Of a DNA stretch of 15,519 nucleotides, positions 1 through 6,761 are shown one piece after another. The notes under the pieces were generated by a model. It searched no databases. It was not told the DNA's origin and worked only from the letters and a program-made list of their open reading frames with translations. The position numbers were made by a program, and so were the translations under genes. Within the stretch, counting starts at the first letter, position 1; the number at the start of each line of letters is the position of its first letter. The stretch covers positions 1-15,519 of the forward strand of contig JAQBGV010000077.1 of the NCBI GenBank assembly GCA_032128395.1. The letters are read 5' to 3'. This DNA is from JAQBGV01 sp032128395 (lineage in GTDB: Bacteria > Planctomycetota > UBA8108 > UBA1146).

Positions 1-1381
1 GTTCCGCCTCGTACTCCTGGACGAGCTTCGCGACTTGCTCCGGCGTCGGGTCAGCGACGGTTGTCGGCGGGTCGGCGCCGGAGACTCGAGTCGAGGCTTT
101 CAGACCCGGGCGAATCGTCTTCCCTGACTCGGTGAAGAGGATTCTAGTCCCGCACAGACTATCGAGGAGCGATTCGACCTTGACCTTCGCGATGTACTGG
201 TCGGCGTCGTAGAGCGTGAACTCGTATCCCACCCGGACCTGGTCCTGACGCCCGACACTCAACACGACGATGTCGCCTCGGACCCCCGACACAATACCAT
301 TGATTTTCGGCACAATTTCGATCAGCATGTTATTGATGTCGATGCCAGCATTCGGCAACGCCGCGAGTTGCAGAGTCACGTCGTCTTGTCGACTCGCCTC
401 CTCGAGTTGGACCCGAACTCGGCCGAGCTCTTCTTCCCGTTGTTGCAGATCGAGTCGCGCTCGCTGAGCGAGCTGGACCTGCTCCCGCCGCGCTTCGGAA
501 TCGAGGCCCGCGACCCTTGCGATCTCCGCATCACTGCGGACGCGTGTCTGCTGATTTTCACGCGCGAGGGCTTCTTGTCTGACTTCTAGGGCTTCGCGAT
601 TCTTGGCGAGCTGCCGTGCAACATCGAGACTGCGGTTCTCCGTGTCCATTTGAGTACTCGTCGCATCGCCTGCGTCACTAGCGGTGCCGAAGGACCAGTC
701 GGTGAGAAACTGCGGGGCAGTCGAAGCTGCCGATACATTTTCATACACAGAGACCGTTTCCCCGAGCGAGATGCTCGACCCATCGAAAGCCTCGCCACCC
801 GCGCTGAAGACGCCTGGGCCTTGCGGGTTCCACAGGGTGATGCGGTCGCTTCCTGCCGCTGGGTCCGACGCGGCCGCAGCAGGAGGGCCCTGAGGGGAGA
901 CGAGATCGAATGGAGTGATCTCGGAACCGGGGGCGGAATCGGATGAGATGACAGCGACACGGTGCTGCCGCTCGTCCTCGTCCCGTGCGGCCTCCCGCGG
1001 CAACCACCACATCCCGAGCGCAAAGAGCAAGAACGCCGCCGCGACCCCAGAGTAGGCGACCCACCCCGGTTGACGCGAGTCTCGCAGAGGAGGCTCCATC
1101 GTTGCGATCGCACCGTGGGCGCCCTCGTTCGCCGCCGCGGCGAGGATCGTCGCACGTTTCGCTTCCGACAAACTGGGCACCGGTCTCGCCATCGAGCGCA
1201 GGAGCTCCATCGCCCCTCGCCGCTCCTCGAGAACTCGATTCGCTTCGGGGTGGTCGGCGAGGAACGACTCGAGTTCCGCGCGTTCCTTTGCATCCACCTC
1301 ACCGAGCAGCAGGCGCGTCAACGCTTCGTCTCGCTCGGGGTCGGTACACTCGAAGTCTGGTTCGTGAGTCAGTTCGTTCAT
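1..1381 (-). CDS. Membrane-anchored anti-sigma-factor-like protein with coiled coil and C-terminal beta-rich domain (partial, runs off left edge)
   Basis: The minus-strand frame is open from ATG 1381 to the window edge, giving at least 460 residues with no stop. It begins 35 bp after the stop of the ECF sigma gene, the usual place for a cognate anti-sigma factor. Residues 1-90 are acidic and helical like an anti-sigma N-terminus, but the zinc-type HxxxCxxC motif is absent. One transmembrane segment lies at about 107-127 (core VAAAFLLFALGMWWL). Next come a Ser/Ala/Pro-rich linker, a charged coiled coil at about 245-335, and a beta-rich domain at about 355-435 with core GDIVVLSVGRQDQVRVGYEF. 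From memory, similar domains follow coiled coils in planctomycete envelope proteins. The sensor half should face the periplasm. No strong Shine-Dalgarno precedes the ATG, so translational coupling to the sigma gene is possible. The anti-sigma role is inferred from position and topology. Confidence 0.72.
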   Translation of the reverse strand, partial: MNELTHEPDFECTDPERDEALTRLLLGEVDAKERAELESFLADHPEANRVLEERRGAMELLRSMARPVPSLSEAKRATILAAAANEGAHGAIATMEPPLRDSRQPGWVAYSGVAAAFLLFALGMWWLPREAARDEDERQHRVAVISSDSAPGSEITPFDLVSPQGPPAAAASDPAAGSDRITLWNPQGPGVFSAGGEAFDGSSISLGETVSVYENVSAASTAPQFLTDWSFGTASDAGDATSTQMDTENRSLDVARQLAKNREALEVRQEALARENQQTRVRSDAEIARVAGLDSEARREQVQLAQRARLDLQQREEELGRVRVQLEEASRQDDVTLQLAALPNAGIDINNMLIEIVPKINGIVSGVRGDIVVLSVGRQDQVRVGYEFTLYDADQYIAKVKVESLLDSLCGTRILFTESGKTIRPGLKASTRVSGADPPTTVADPTPEQVAKLVQEYEAE

Positions 1382-1416
1382 TTGTGGTTTCCGTTTCGCT
1401 CGCGGCTTCGCCCGCG

Positions 1417-1950
1417 TTACAGCACCCCAGCGGCGCGCAGGCCGCCGGAGATGCGCAGCAGTCCCTGGTGCACTCGGTTCGCCACCGTGCCGAGGCTCAC
1501 CCCGGTGATTTCGGCGATCTGACGGTAGCTCTTCCCATCGACGACGCTCAACTGGAGCGCCTCGCGAGTCTCACCGTCGAGCCCGTCGAGCAGGCGGGAG
1601 ACCGCATCGCAGTTCTCCTCCCTCTCGAGGGGGTCGACTTCGACGTTCGCCGCTTCGAGGGTAGCGACCGCCGCCTCCCGTTTGCGCATGCGCATCTCCC
1701 TCCGCTGCGAGTCCCGAGCTCGGTTCCGCACCACCCGATAGAGCCACGCGACGGGATCGTCGATCACGGTCCCCCGCCGTCCCTCGATCACCCACGCAAG
1801 GAATGACTCCTGCACCGCCTCCTCCGCGAGGGCGCGATCCCCCGCGGTGCGAAGCGCGTAGCGCAGGAGTTCCCCCTCGTGGCGCTCGATGAGCACCTCG
1901 ATGCTGGGTCTCTCGGGGGATTCGGGCGGCCGCGATCGATCGCGCGTCAC
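1417..1950 (-). CDS. ECF-type RNA polymerase sigma factor (sigma-70 family)
   Basis: A 177-residue protein from GTG 1950, the normal length for an ECF sigma factor. Region 2 spans about residues 15-85; it includes ALAEEAVQESFLAW and DPVAWLYRVVRNRARD, typical of core binding and -10 recognition. Region 4 spans about 118-170, with the helix-turn-helix KSYRQIAEITGVSLGTVANR that reads the -35 element. The frame stays open upstream to an ATG at 2142. The added 64 residues are Pro/Cys-rich and look non-coding, and the GTG has AGGAG five bases ahead, so the short form is preferred. It is followed by a TM-containing anti-sigma-like gene and probably cotranscribed with it. The signal and regulon are unknown. 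The ECF family assignment is secure; the subgroup is not assigned. Confidence 0.93.
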   Translation of the reverse strand: MTRDRSRPPESPERPSIEVLIERHEGELLRYALRTAGDRALAEEAVQESFLAWVIEGRRGTVIDDPVAWLYRVVRNRARDSQRREMRMRKREAAVATLEAANVEVDPLEREENCDAVSRLLDGLDGETREALQLSVVDGKSYRQIAEITGVSLGTVANRVHQGLLRISGGLRAAGVL

Positions 1951-2265
1951 GGAGTCTCCTGGTTGTGCTTCCACCGGGATGTCGCCACGGAGGCGCTGTT
2001 GTTCACCGCTCGGACACGTCGAGGATCCGGGCGGGGCTCCGCCTGTGCAAGCGTCGACCAGAATTGGGCTTGGGGGATGAGAGGCGCAACTCCGGGTCAT
2101 GGCGCCCTCCCCTGCCCAGAGGCGTCGGGAACCGCGCCTCACTGGGCCCCGTACCCCCTATGCGCGCTATTCCGGAGGGGCGAGCAGCGGAGCCCTTTGG
2201 GAGATTCCGAGGTCTCGTGGAACGGATCGCGATCTCGAACGACATCTGCGTGAGGGAGGCAAACA
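1951..2265. other. Divergent intergenic region between the ECF sigma gene and a small membrane-protein gene
   Basis: About 315 bp separate the sigma start (minus) from the ATG at 2266 (plus). No gene is supported here. The sigma frame stays open through the first 190 bp, but its translation lacks family similarity. On the plus strand GGAACC at 2128-2133 is followed after 16 bases by CGTA at 2150-2153. This resembles an ECF promoter pointing toward the 2266 gene with a leader of about 100 nt, but the match is weak. No equivalent was seen on the sigma strand. Confidence 0.3.
1956..1960 (-). promoter_or_regulatory. Ribosome binding site that fixes the ECF sigma start
   Basis: On the minus strand AGGAG is followed by ACTCC and then GTG. 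This spacing supports the GTG start at 1950 over the longer ATG start at 2142, which has no comparable site. Confidence 0.7.
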
Positions 2266-2616
2266 ATGCCGACGAGCAACCGTGTGATTCGCGAAACTGT
2301 GATCCGTGAAGAAGAGCGTCTCCTTGGGCCGCTGATCTGTTTCATACTCGGAGCGGCTCTCGCCATCGCTGGGATTCGGGGAGGTCCGACGGCGGCGAGC
2401 GAACTCGAGACCGCAACCGCACCCACGGGTGCCGAGGAGGTCGAGACGATTCGACTCCCGGTCTCGGATGAACTCGTGATCGATCCAGAGAGACGGCGAG
2501 GACTCGCGGTGTTCCCCATCCAAGACTACTGGGGGCTGGAGATCGGCCTGGAGTGCGTTTCGCCGCAGATCATCGAGGTCGAGCGAGTCCGCAGGGTGGA
2601 CGCGCCTGCCGGGTAG
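2266..2616 (+). CDS. Small single-pass membrane protein of unknown function
   Basis: I do not recognise this 116-residue protein. A good ribosome binding site (GGGAGG, about six bases before ATG 2266) supports a real start. The first 19 residues are charged (RVIRETVIREEERL). One hydrophobic segment at about 19-38 contains LICFILGAALAIAGI and ends in two glycines. A soluble, acidic, Thr/Ala-rich tail follows, with a hydrophobic patch near residues 80-105 (FPIQDYWGLEIGLECV). The gene is divergent from the ECF sigma gene and converges on 2632-3507 with only 15 bp between the stops. It could belong to the ECF regulon, given a weak GGAACC-N16-CGTA element upstream, but this is unproven. Confidence 0.7.
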   Translation: MPTSNRVIRETVIREEERLLGPLICFILGAALAIAGIRGGPTAASELETATAPTGAEEVETIRLPVSDELVIDPERRRGLAVFPIQDYWGLEIGLECVSPQIIEVERVRRVDAPAG

Positions 2617-2631
2617 CGCCCGGGGGTCGGC

Positions 2632-3507
2632 TCAGGGCGCCTTCCTCGGAGGTTCTGCTGCTTCTTCGGCTTCGCTGGGGGCTCGCGCTATCCGCGAGTT
2701 CCGACGCTCCCGAAATCCCAAGCTGATCTCAGCGGCCCGGGCGGAATCCGCATCGACCGACATCGCCGCCGCGCAGAGCAACTCCATGAAGCAGATGGTC
2801 CCCAGCGTGAAGGAAGAGGCGGACCCGAAGCCGAGGATCAGCATTCGAGCCGCGATCTCACCGAAGGCGACGACCATCGCGGGGAGGGTCCCGAGGGAGT
2901 AGCGGTAAATCGTTCCAGCAACCGCGCCCACCCCGACTCCCAAGATCAGGGCGTCGCTCGTGTGGGAGAACACCCCCCACCGCGAGATCGCCGCGAAGAA
3001 GACCCCCCAAGTGGTCGCGCGCAACCAGATCGAAACTCGCAGCTGCTCCCGGATGTGTCTCCGCTCCGCCGCCCGACTGGCTCGGGAACGCTTGCCTTCG
3101 AGCCAGGCATCGACCGGCATGGGGGGTCTCTCATCGGGCGAGTAGCTCGCGGGCGTGGGGTTCTCCGGAGTGAGGGTGCCGAGGATCCGCTCCTCGAGGC
3201 GAGCGCGATCGCGGCTGTTCCCCATCCCTCCGAGCGCGCTACAGACGAGGCCAAGCTCCGGGCCGGACATCCGCGCGAGGATACCCTTCGCGGTGAAGGA
3301 GAAGTTTCTCGACTCGAGAAGCGCCTCGATCAGAGGAGAGGCTCCCCCACTCTTCGGAGTCGAGATCCCCGCCTCACGGCACCACTCCACGAGGCGATCG
3401 TACGGGGTCAGTTCGAGGAGACGGCGACAGGGATCATCGGTGCGAGTCGCCATGCCCATAGATCGGCCGGAGCGCGAGGATACCTGAGGAACCCGCGGTA
3501 ACCACAT
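2632..3507 (-). CDS. Multi-pass membrane protein with N-terminal helical domain, unknown function
   Basis: Up to 291 residues from ATG 3507. ATG 3459 or 3453 (residues 17 and 19) are credible alternatives because no clear ribosome binding site marks any of them. Residues 25-115 form a soluble helical domain with repeated leucines (RRLLELTPYDRLVEWCREAG; LIEALLESRNFSF) that looks SAP- or death-like only in a loose sense. A Pro-rich linker and a very basic helix at 138-160 lead into about four hydrophobic segments: 163-180, 185-203, 208-228 and 232-250. A charged Ala/Glu/Pro-rich tail ends the protein. The architecture suggests an inner-membrane protein with a cytoplasmic head. No family or function is assigned. 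It lies downstream of the hydrolase operon on the same strand, after a gap of about 90 bp from the transporter remnant. Confidence 0.72.
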   Translation of the reverse strand: MWLPRVPQVSSRSGRSMGMATRTDDPCRRLLELTPYDRLVEWCREAGISTPKSGGASPLIEALLESRNFSFTAKGILARMSGPELGLVCSALGGMGNSRDRARLEERILGTLTPENPTPASYSPDERPPMPVDAWLEGKRSRASRAAERRHIREQLRVSIWLRATTWGVFFAAISRWGVFSHTSDALILGVGVGAVAGTIYRYSLGTLPAMVVAFGEIAARMLILGFGSASSFTLGTICFMELLCAAAMSVDADSARAAEISLGFRERRNSRIARAPSEAEEAAEPPRKAP

Positions 3508-3596
3508 TCAAGAAACCGTGTTAGAGATACGAAGCAGCCTCCTAGAAGCCGGATCGCAGTTCGAGGTCAGGTCGACATTCCCCCGATGCCGAGCGA

Positions 3597-3725
3597 TCAC
3601 CCCGCGGAATCGACCCCCGCCGATCGGGCGCGCCGCCGGTAGACCGCCCAGTAGACCCCTGCGACGAGTCCGGTTCCCCTCTCCGCCATCTCGGGGGGCA
3701 GGAGTGCGTCGAGAGTTTCCGTCAT
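3597..3725 (-). pseudogene. Probable internally deleted formate/nitrite transporter (FNT family) remnant
   Basis: A 42-codon frame starts at ATG 3725 with GAGGAAAC directly upstream and ends at TGA 3599-3597. Residues 6-16 read DALLPPEMAER, like the cytoplasmic N-terminus of many FNT channels. Residues 17-32 read GTGLVAGVYWAVYRRR, like the last transmembrane helix and C-terminus of the same family, where a G-G-x-LV-G-x-YW-x-Y-x-R pattern is usual. A normal FNT is about 260-290 residues, so roughly 230 would be missing, with the junction near residue 16 in frame. It follows the PNPOx-fold gene by 60 bp on the same strand, so the ancestral operon may have had a fifth gene for a small-anion channel. 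Both matches are from memory of the family. A genuine small membrane protein is the alternative. Confidence 0.5.
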
Positions 3726-3785
3726 GTTTCCTCACGGCGACACGATGCCGAGCCCCGGTCGAGATGGGGACAGGACGACAGGAGA

Positions 3786-4391
3786 TCAACCACGCAGCAT
3801 CTGCAACTCCGCCTGGAGGATACGGATCCGAGCTTCGTACTCCTCGAACTTCGGAGCGAGCTCTGCTTCGGAGTACCGAGGGAGAATGTGCTGGGGACAG
3901 TTGGTGTCCCAGGCGCTCACGTGGAACACGATCGCGCGCTCGACCCGCCCTCGATAGCCCTCTTCCTTCAGGCGATCTTCCAGATCGGAGTCCCCCTCGA
4001 CGTACTCCGCCGTGCCCCAAATTTTGACGCGACGGCGATGGGGGTAGTCCATGAGGAACAGGTACGCCTTTGGATTCTCCTCCAGGTTCCCGACGGATAT
4101 GTACTGGAAGTTCCCAGAGAAGTCGGCGAGGGCCAGTGTCTTTCCATCGAGCACTTTCAGGAATCCCCTCGGCCCACCGCGGTGCTGGATGTACGGCTGA
4201 CCATCCGCACTCGCGGTGCCCAAATAGAGCGAGTCTCTCTCGGCGATGAACTCCCGCAACTCCGGCGTGACCTCGTCACTCCAACCGCCTCGTCGCTCCA
4301 TCTGCTCGTAGCGACCACGGGAGCCTCGTCGCTCTTGTGCAGCTTTGACGCTCGGAGTAAATGCGATGTCGCTCGTCGACGGCTGGTTCAT
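3786..4391 (-). CDS. Pyridoxamine 5'-phosphate oxidase-fold (FMN-binding split barrel) protein
   Basis: 201 residues from ATG 4391, chosen because AAAGGAG lies six bases upstream; the frame continues to an ATG at 4427 without such a site. The split barrel spans about residues 45-165: ERDSLYLGTASADGQPYIQH is strands 1-2, RGGPRGFLKVLDGKTLALAD follows, then NLEENPKAYLFLMDYP and RRVKIWGTAEYVEGD. This is the standard order in PNPOx-related flavoproteins. The C-terminal helix at 175-200 resembles the larger PNPOx-related proteins more than vitamin B6 enzymes. Family members bind FMN or F420/heme and reduce or sense small molecules; the substrate here is unknown. It is probably cytoplasmic, having no signal peptide. 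It is the last intact gene of the operon, 44 bp after the alpha/beta hydrolase. Confidence 0.88.
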   Translation of the reverse strand: MNQPSTSDIAFTPSVKAAQERRGSRGRYEQMERRGGWSDEVTPELREFIAERDSLYLGTASADGQPYIQHRGGPRGFLKVLDGKTLALADFSGNFQYISVGNLEENPKAYLFLMDYPHRRRVKIWGTAEYVEGDSDLEDRLKEEGYRGRVERAIVFHVSAWDTNCPQHILPRYSEAELAPKFEEYEARIRILQAELQMLRG

Positions 4392-4397
4392 GTCGGT

Positions 4398-4404
4398 CTC
4401 CTTT
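4398..4404 (-). promoter_or_regulatory. Ribosome binding site that fixes the PNPOx-fold start
   Basis: AAAGGAG on the minus strand stands six bases before ATG 4391, which removes the 12 extra N-terminal residues of the longer frame. Confidence 0.75.
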
Positions 4405-4435
4405 CGATCGAGCCCGCTGCGGAGCATCCTCTGGG

Positions 4436-5446
4436 CTACTGTGCTGCTCGTCCAACATGCCGACTGAGAAAATCGTTCATCTCGCGTGCGATCGCGTTTC
4501 CATCCTCTTCCAGCGCGAAGTGGCCGGTTTCGAGGAGGTGAAACTCCACGTTCTTCAGATCCCGACGATAGGGATGGGCCCCCTCTGCGGGGAAAATGTG
4601 GTCGTTCTTGCCCCAGACGATCAACGTCGGCGGTTGATGATCTCGAAGGTACTTCTGCCAGCTCGGGTATCTCCCCAAGTTGCTTCCGTAGTCGAAGAAG
4701 AGCGCGAGTTGGATCTCCTGATTTCCGGGCCGATCGAGCAGTCGTTGGTCGATGTTCCAGTTGTCCGGGCTGATCCGTTCCTCATCGCGCACTCCGTGCG
4801 TGTACTGCCAACGCGTTGCGTCGATCGTCAGCAAATTGCGCAGCGCCTTCGCGTTCTCCTCGGACTTCTCGTCCCAGTACGCCCTGAGAGGATCCCAAAA
4901 TTCTCGCAGTCCCTCGGCGTAGGCGTTTCCGTTCTGAACGATCAGAGACGCCACTCGCTCGGGATGGCGAACGGCGAGTCGGAAACCCACTGGGGCCCCG
5001 TAGTCCATCAAGTAGAGGCTGTACCGTTCGATTCCGAGCTTTTCGGTGAGCTTCTCGACCACGCTCGCGAGGTTGTCGAAGGTATAGTCGAACTCGGCCG
5101 TCGACGGCATCGAGCTGTTCCCGTAGCCCGGATAGTCGGGCGCCACGACGTGGTAGCGATCGGCGAGTTGGGGGATCAGATTCCGAAACATGTGCGACGA
5201 AGTCGGGAAGCCGTGGAGGAGGAGCACCGTGGGTGCGTCCTTCGCCCCCGCCTCTCGGTAGAAAACGTCGAGTCCCTCGATCTTCGTGGTCCGATGATAG
5301 ACCACCGGCACTTGTTCCTTCTTCCATAGTGCGGGGGTCTCCGCCGAGCTTGCGGGGCGCAGAGCGAGTACTGCTCCGAAAACCACGAGGAGGGCAGCAG
5401 CGAGCACTGCTGTGCGGCTCCATCGATCTTGCAGTCGCGTGAACAT
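4436..5446 (-). CDS. Exported alpha/beta-fold hydrolase (epoxide hydrolase / haloalkane dehalogenase-like)
   Basis: 336 residues from ATG 5446, preceded by AAGGAG at seven bases. An N-terminal signal peptide is clear: basic start, hydrophobic core at about 12-29, and probable cleavage after SSA at residue 35. The fold motifs follow in order. HGFPTSS at 78-84 is the oxyanion-hole segment. LYLMDYGAPVGF holds the nucleophile elbow with Asp148, aspartate rather than serine as in dehalogenases and epoxide hydrolases. GKNDHIFP gives acid Asp282, and ETGHFALEED gives base His309. The Trp beside the nucleophile in haloalkane dehalogenases (DWG) is Tyr here (DYG), so dehalogenation should not be assumed. 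A cap domain fills about 175-265. It lies 21 bp after the thioredoxin gene in the sigma-54-type operon. Likely role: hydrolysis of a small ester, epoxide or halide outside the cytoplasm. Confidence 0.9.
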   Translation of the reverse strand: MFTRLQDRWSRTAVLAAALLVVFGAVLALRPASSAETPALWKKEQVPVVYHRTTKIEGLDVFYREAGAKDAPTVLLLHGFPTSSHMFRNLIPQLADRYHVVAPDYPGYGNSSMPSTAEFDYTFDNLASVVEKLTEKLGIERYSLYLMDYGAPVGFRLAVRHPERVASLIVQNGNAYAEGLREFWDPLRAYWDEKSEENAKALRNLLTIDATRWQYTHGVRDEERISPDNWNIDQRLLDRPGNQEIQLALFFDYGSNLGRYPSWQKYLRDHQPPTLIVWGKNDHIFPAEGAHPYRRDLKNVEFHLLETGHFALEEDGNAIAREMNDFLSRHVGRAAQ

Positions 5447-5467
5447 CTGTGTTCTCCTTGTCTGTGA

Positions 5468-5770
5468 CTATGGACGGCTCAGGAACGCTTCGAGTTCTTC
5501 GTACGGCACGGCTCCGGTGAGACGATCGGCCAACGTCCCGTTCCGAAAGAGCAAGAGTGTCGGGATCGACTTCGCGTCGAACCGTTCCACCAATTCCGAG
5601 TGGTCGTCGACGTCGATCTTGGCCACCTTCAGGCGCTCTCCTTGCGCCAGAGCCAAGGCATCGACGGTCGGGGCCAACGCGCGACAGGGCGCACACCAAC
5701 CGGCCCAGAAGACCACCAACAGCGGAACTTCGCTCTCGAGTAATTCGCGATCGAATTCTGCCGAGGTCAT
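5468..5770 (-). CDS. Thioredoxin
   Basis: 100 residues, a complete single-domain thioredoxin. The active site reads FWAGWCAPCR with Cys26 and Cys29; the spacer Ala-Pro differs from the classical Gly-Pro. KIDVDD at about 51-56 and cis-proline Pro70 in SIPTLLLF, followed by the RNG turn, complete the fold. There is no signal peptide, so it should act in the cytoplasm. GGGAG precedes ATG 5770 at a normal distance. It sits between two exported hydrolases with gaps of 22 and 21 bp, so it is operonic. This thioredoxin is therefore probably specialised for the operon's role, for example keeping protein thiols reduced during the inducing stress, rather than being the housekeeping TrxA. Confidence 0.95.
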   Translation of the reverse strand: MTSAEFDRELLESEVPLLVVFWAGWCAPCRALAPTVDALALAQGERLKVAKIDVDDHSELVERFDAKSIPTLLLFRNGTLADRLTGAVPYEELEAFLSRP

Positions 5771-5792
5771 CGGATCTCTCCCTTCCGGGACG

Positions 5793-6560
5793 CTACTGCT
5801 GGGTCAGAGCGGCGACGGCCTCTTCCGTGGTCACGACGCCGTTCGCCATGAATCGGAAGTTCGTCAGGGCGGCGGCGTAGCCGTCCCCGAGCTCGGGAGT
5901 CTTCGCGGCTGCGGTGCCGTCGGACACGACGTAGACTTCGAAGCCTTGCTCCAGGAGTTCGCGCAGGTGGGACTCGGTGCAGAGGTTTGCCGACATGCCG
6001 GCCAGATACACCCGGTCGATTCCACGCTTCCGCAGCTGGAGAACCAGGTCGTTCGTGTCCGGTCCGTAGACCTTGTGGGGGCTCGTGACGACGGTTTCAC
6101 CGTCTGCGATGTACTTCTTGTAACGCTCGAGCCAGTCGGCTCCCGAACCCTCGAAGCCGTCGACGGAGAGTGCATCCTTGCGATCGAACATTCCGATCTG
6201 GTGCATCAACTTCTCGAGCGTGCCTTCGAAGTGCCAGAGCTTGTCGTGCGGATAGTAGTAGTGCGGCGAGACGAACACCGGGACGCCGGTCGCCTTGGCC
6301 GTGCGGAACAGCGTGTCGATGTTCTCGACGGTGTTGTTCTCGGTGACGCTCCCCCCGACCACTCCCCAGGCGACCCCATCGGAACTGAGGAAGTCGTTCT
6401 GGGGGTCGGTCACGACGAGTGCGGTCGCTCCGGCCGGCGCCGGATTCGTCGTGCGGGGAGCGTTTGCGAATGGGGAGTCCTTGGGGGGGGTTGCGAACGC
6501 GACGAGGGAGACACCAGCGACGATCAACAGGGCGACGGCCGTGGTCTTCGGGAGCGTCAT
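5793..6560 (-). CDS. Exported isochorismatase-like cysteine hydrolase
   Basis: 255 residues from ATG 6560, chosen for AAAGGAGGAG just upstream; a longer frame to 6662 has no such site and would overlap the promoter. A signal peptide is evident at residues 1-23 with a likely AFA cleavage site. The catalytic triad is visible: Asp52 in VVTDPQNDF, Lys163 in SPHKVYGP and Cys194 in MSANLCTESH. The length and order fit the isochorismatase/nicotinamidase superfamily. The closest feel is to YcaC-like or amidohydrolase members rather than true isochorismatase, since no menaquinone or siderophore genes are near. It is the first gene of the operon, with a -24/-12 element about 50 bp upstream. The codons after the signal peptide contain eight consecutive C bases. 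The substrate is unknown. Confidence 0.9.
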   Translation of the reverse strand: MTLPKTTAVALLIVAGVSLVAFATPPKDSPFANAPRTTNPAPAGATALVVTDPQNDFLSSDGVAWGVVGGSVTENNTVENIDTLFRTAKATGVPVFVSPHYYYPHDKLWHFEGTLEKLMHQIGMFDRKDALSVDGFEGSGADWLERYKKYIADGETVVTSPHKVYGPDTNDLVLQLRKRGIDRVYLAGMSANLCTESHLRELLEQGFEVYVVSDGTAAAKTPELGDGYAAALTNFRFMANGVVTTEEAVAALTQQ

Positions 6561-6562
6561 CG

Positions 6563-6572
6563 CTCCTCCTTT
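6563..6572 (-). promoter_or_regulatory. Strong ribosome binding site of the first operon gene
   Basis: The minus strand reads AAAGGAGGAG just before CG and ATG 6560. It decides the start of the isochorismatase-like gene against the longer frame. Confidence 0.75.
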
Positions 6573-6609
6573 CGGGTGGGCGGCGTACCAAGCACCGCTC
6601 CCTGCTTGA

Positions 6610-6625
6610 GGCAGGTGGCGTTCCA
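6610..6625 (-). promoter_or_regulatory. Candidate sigma-54 (-24/-12) promoter of the hydrolase operon
   Basis: The minus strand reads TGGAACGCCACCTGCC. This fits TGGCACG-N4-TTGCW with the invariant GG and GC exactly ten bases apart, one mismatch in the -24 block and two in the -12 block. The predicted transcript start is near 6599, leaving a leader of about 39 nt that contains the strong ribosome binding site. A divergent sigma-54 activator gene starts about 135 bp away, which makes the match far more credible than sequence alone. Confidence 0.65.
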
Positions 6626-6704
6626 CTTCTCGGAGACTCTCTTTAACTGCTTCCCGCAACATGTCTTATGGGGCTGCAGGTCGGCCTCTGACGGTAGCGA
6701 ACTT

Positions 6705-6724
6705 TCGTGACTCACGAGATCTCG
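6705..6724. promoter_or_regulatory. Candidate activator binding site (palindromes) in the divergent promoter region
   Basis: TCGTGA-C-TCACGA at 6705-6717 is a perfect 13-bp interrupted palindrome. It overlaps a second perfect palindrome, CGAGATCTCG, at 6715-6724. TAGCGAA at 6695-6701 and its inverse TTCGCTA at 6743-6749 flank both. The 13-bp palindrome is centred about 112 bp upstream of the predicted operon start, the usual distance for enhancer sites of sigma-54 activators. It also lies just ahead of the activator gene, so autoregulation is possible. Confidence 0.5.
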
Positions 6725-6761
6725 CATCGTAGCTCGCGACATTTCGCTATCCTCGGTGTCG

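Noticed and set aside
586..1302. 238-codon minus-strand frame
   Set aside because: It lies within the anti-sigma-like gene in another frame. The translation is Arg/Ser/Pro-rich, while the overlapping frame shows a TM segment and coiled coil.
1951..2142. 64-residue N-terminal extension of the ECF sigma factor
   Set aside because: The extension is Pro/Cys-rich, has no family match and no good ribosome binding site. GTG 1950 has AGGAG at the right distance.
3508..4020. 170-codon minus-strand frame
   Set aside because: It overlaps the PNPOx-fold gene in another frame and is Arg/Gly-rich. The short 3597-3725 frame in the same region has a better start and family-like sequence.
4361..5329. 322-codon plus-strand frame
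   Set aside because: Antisense shadow of the alpha/beta hydrolase, whose catalytic residues and ribosome binding site are clear.
6483..6490. Eight-base homopolymer in the isochorismatase-like gene as a phase-variation tract
   Set aside because: Eight bases in a GC-rich gene is not exceptional, and a similar run occurs in the housekeeping malic enzyme gene. No supporting evidence was seen.
5412..6710. 432-codon plus-strand frame
   Set aside because: Antisense to the thioredoxin and isochorismatase-like genes and without recognisable motifs. It also crosses the promoter region.
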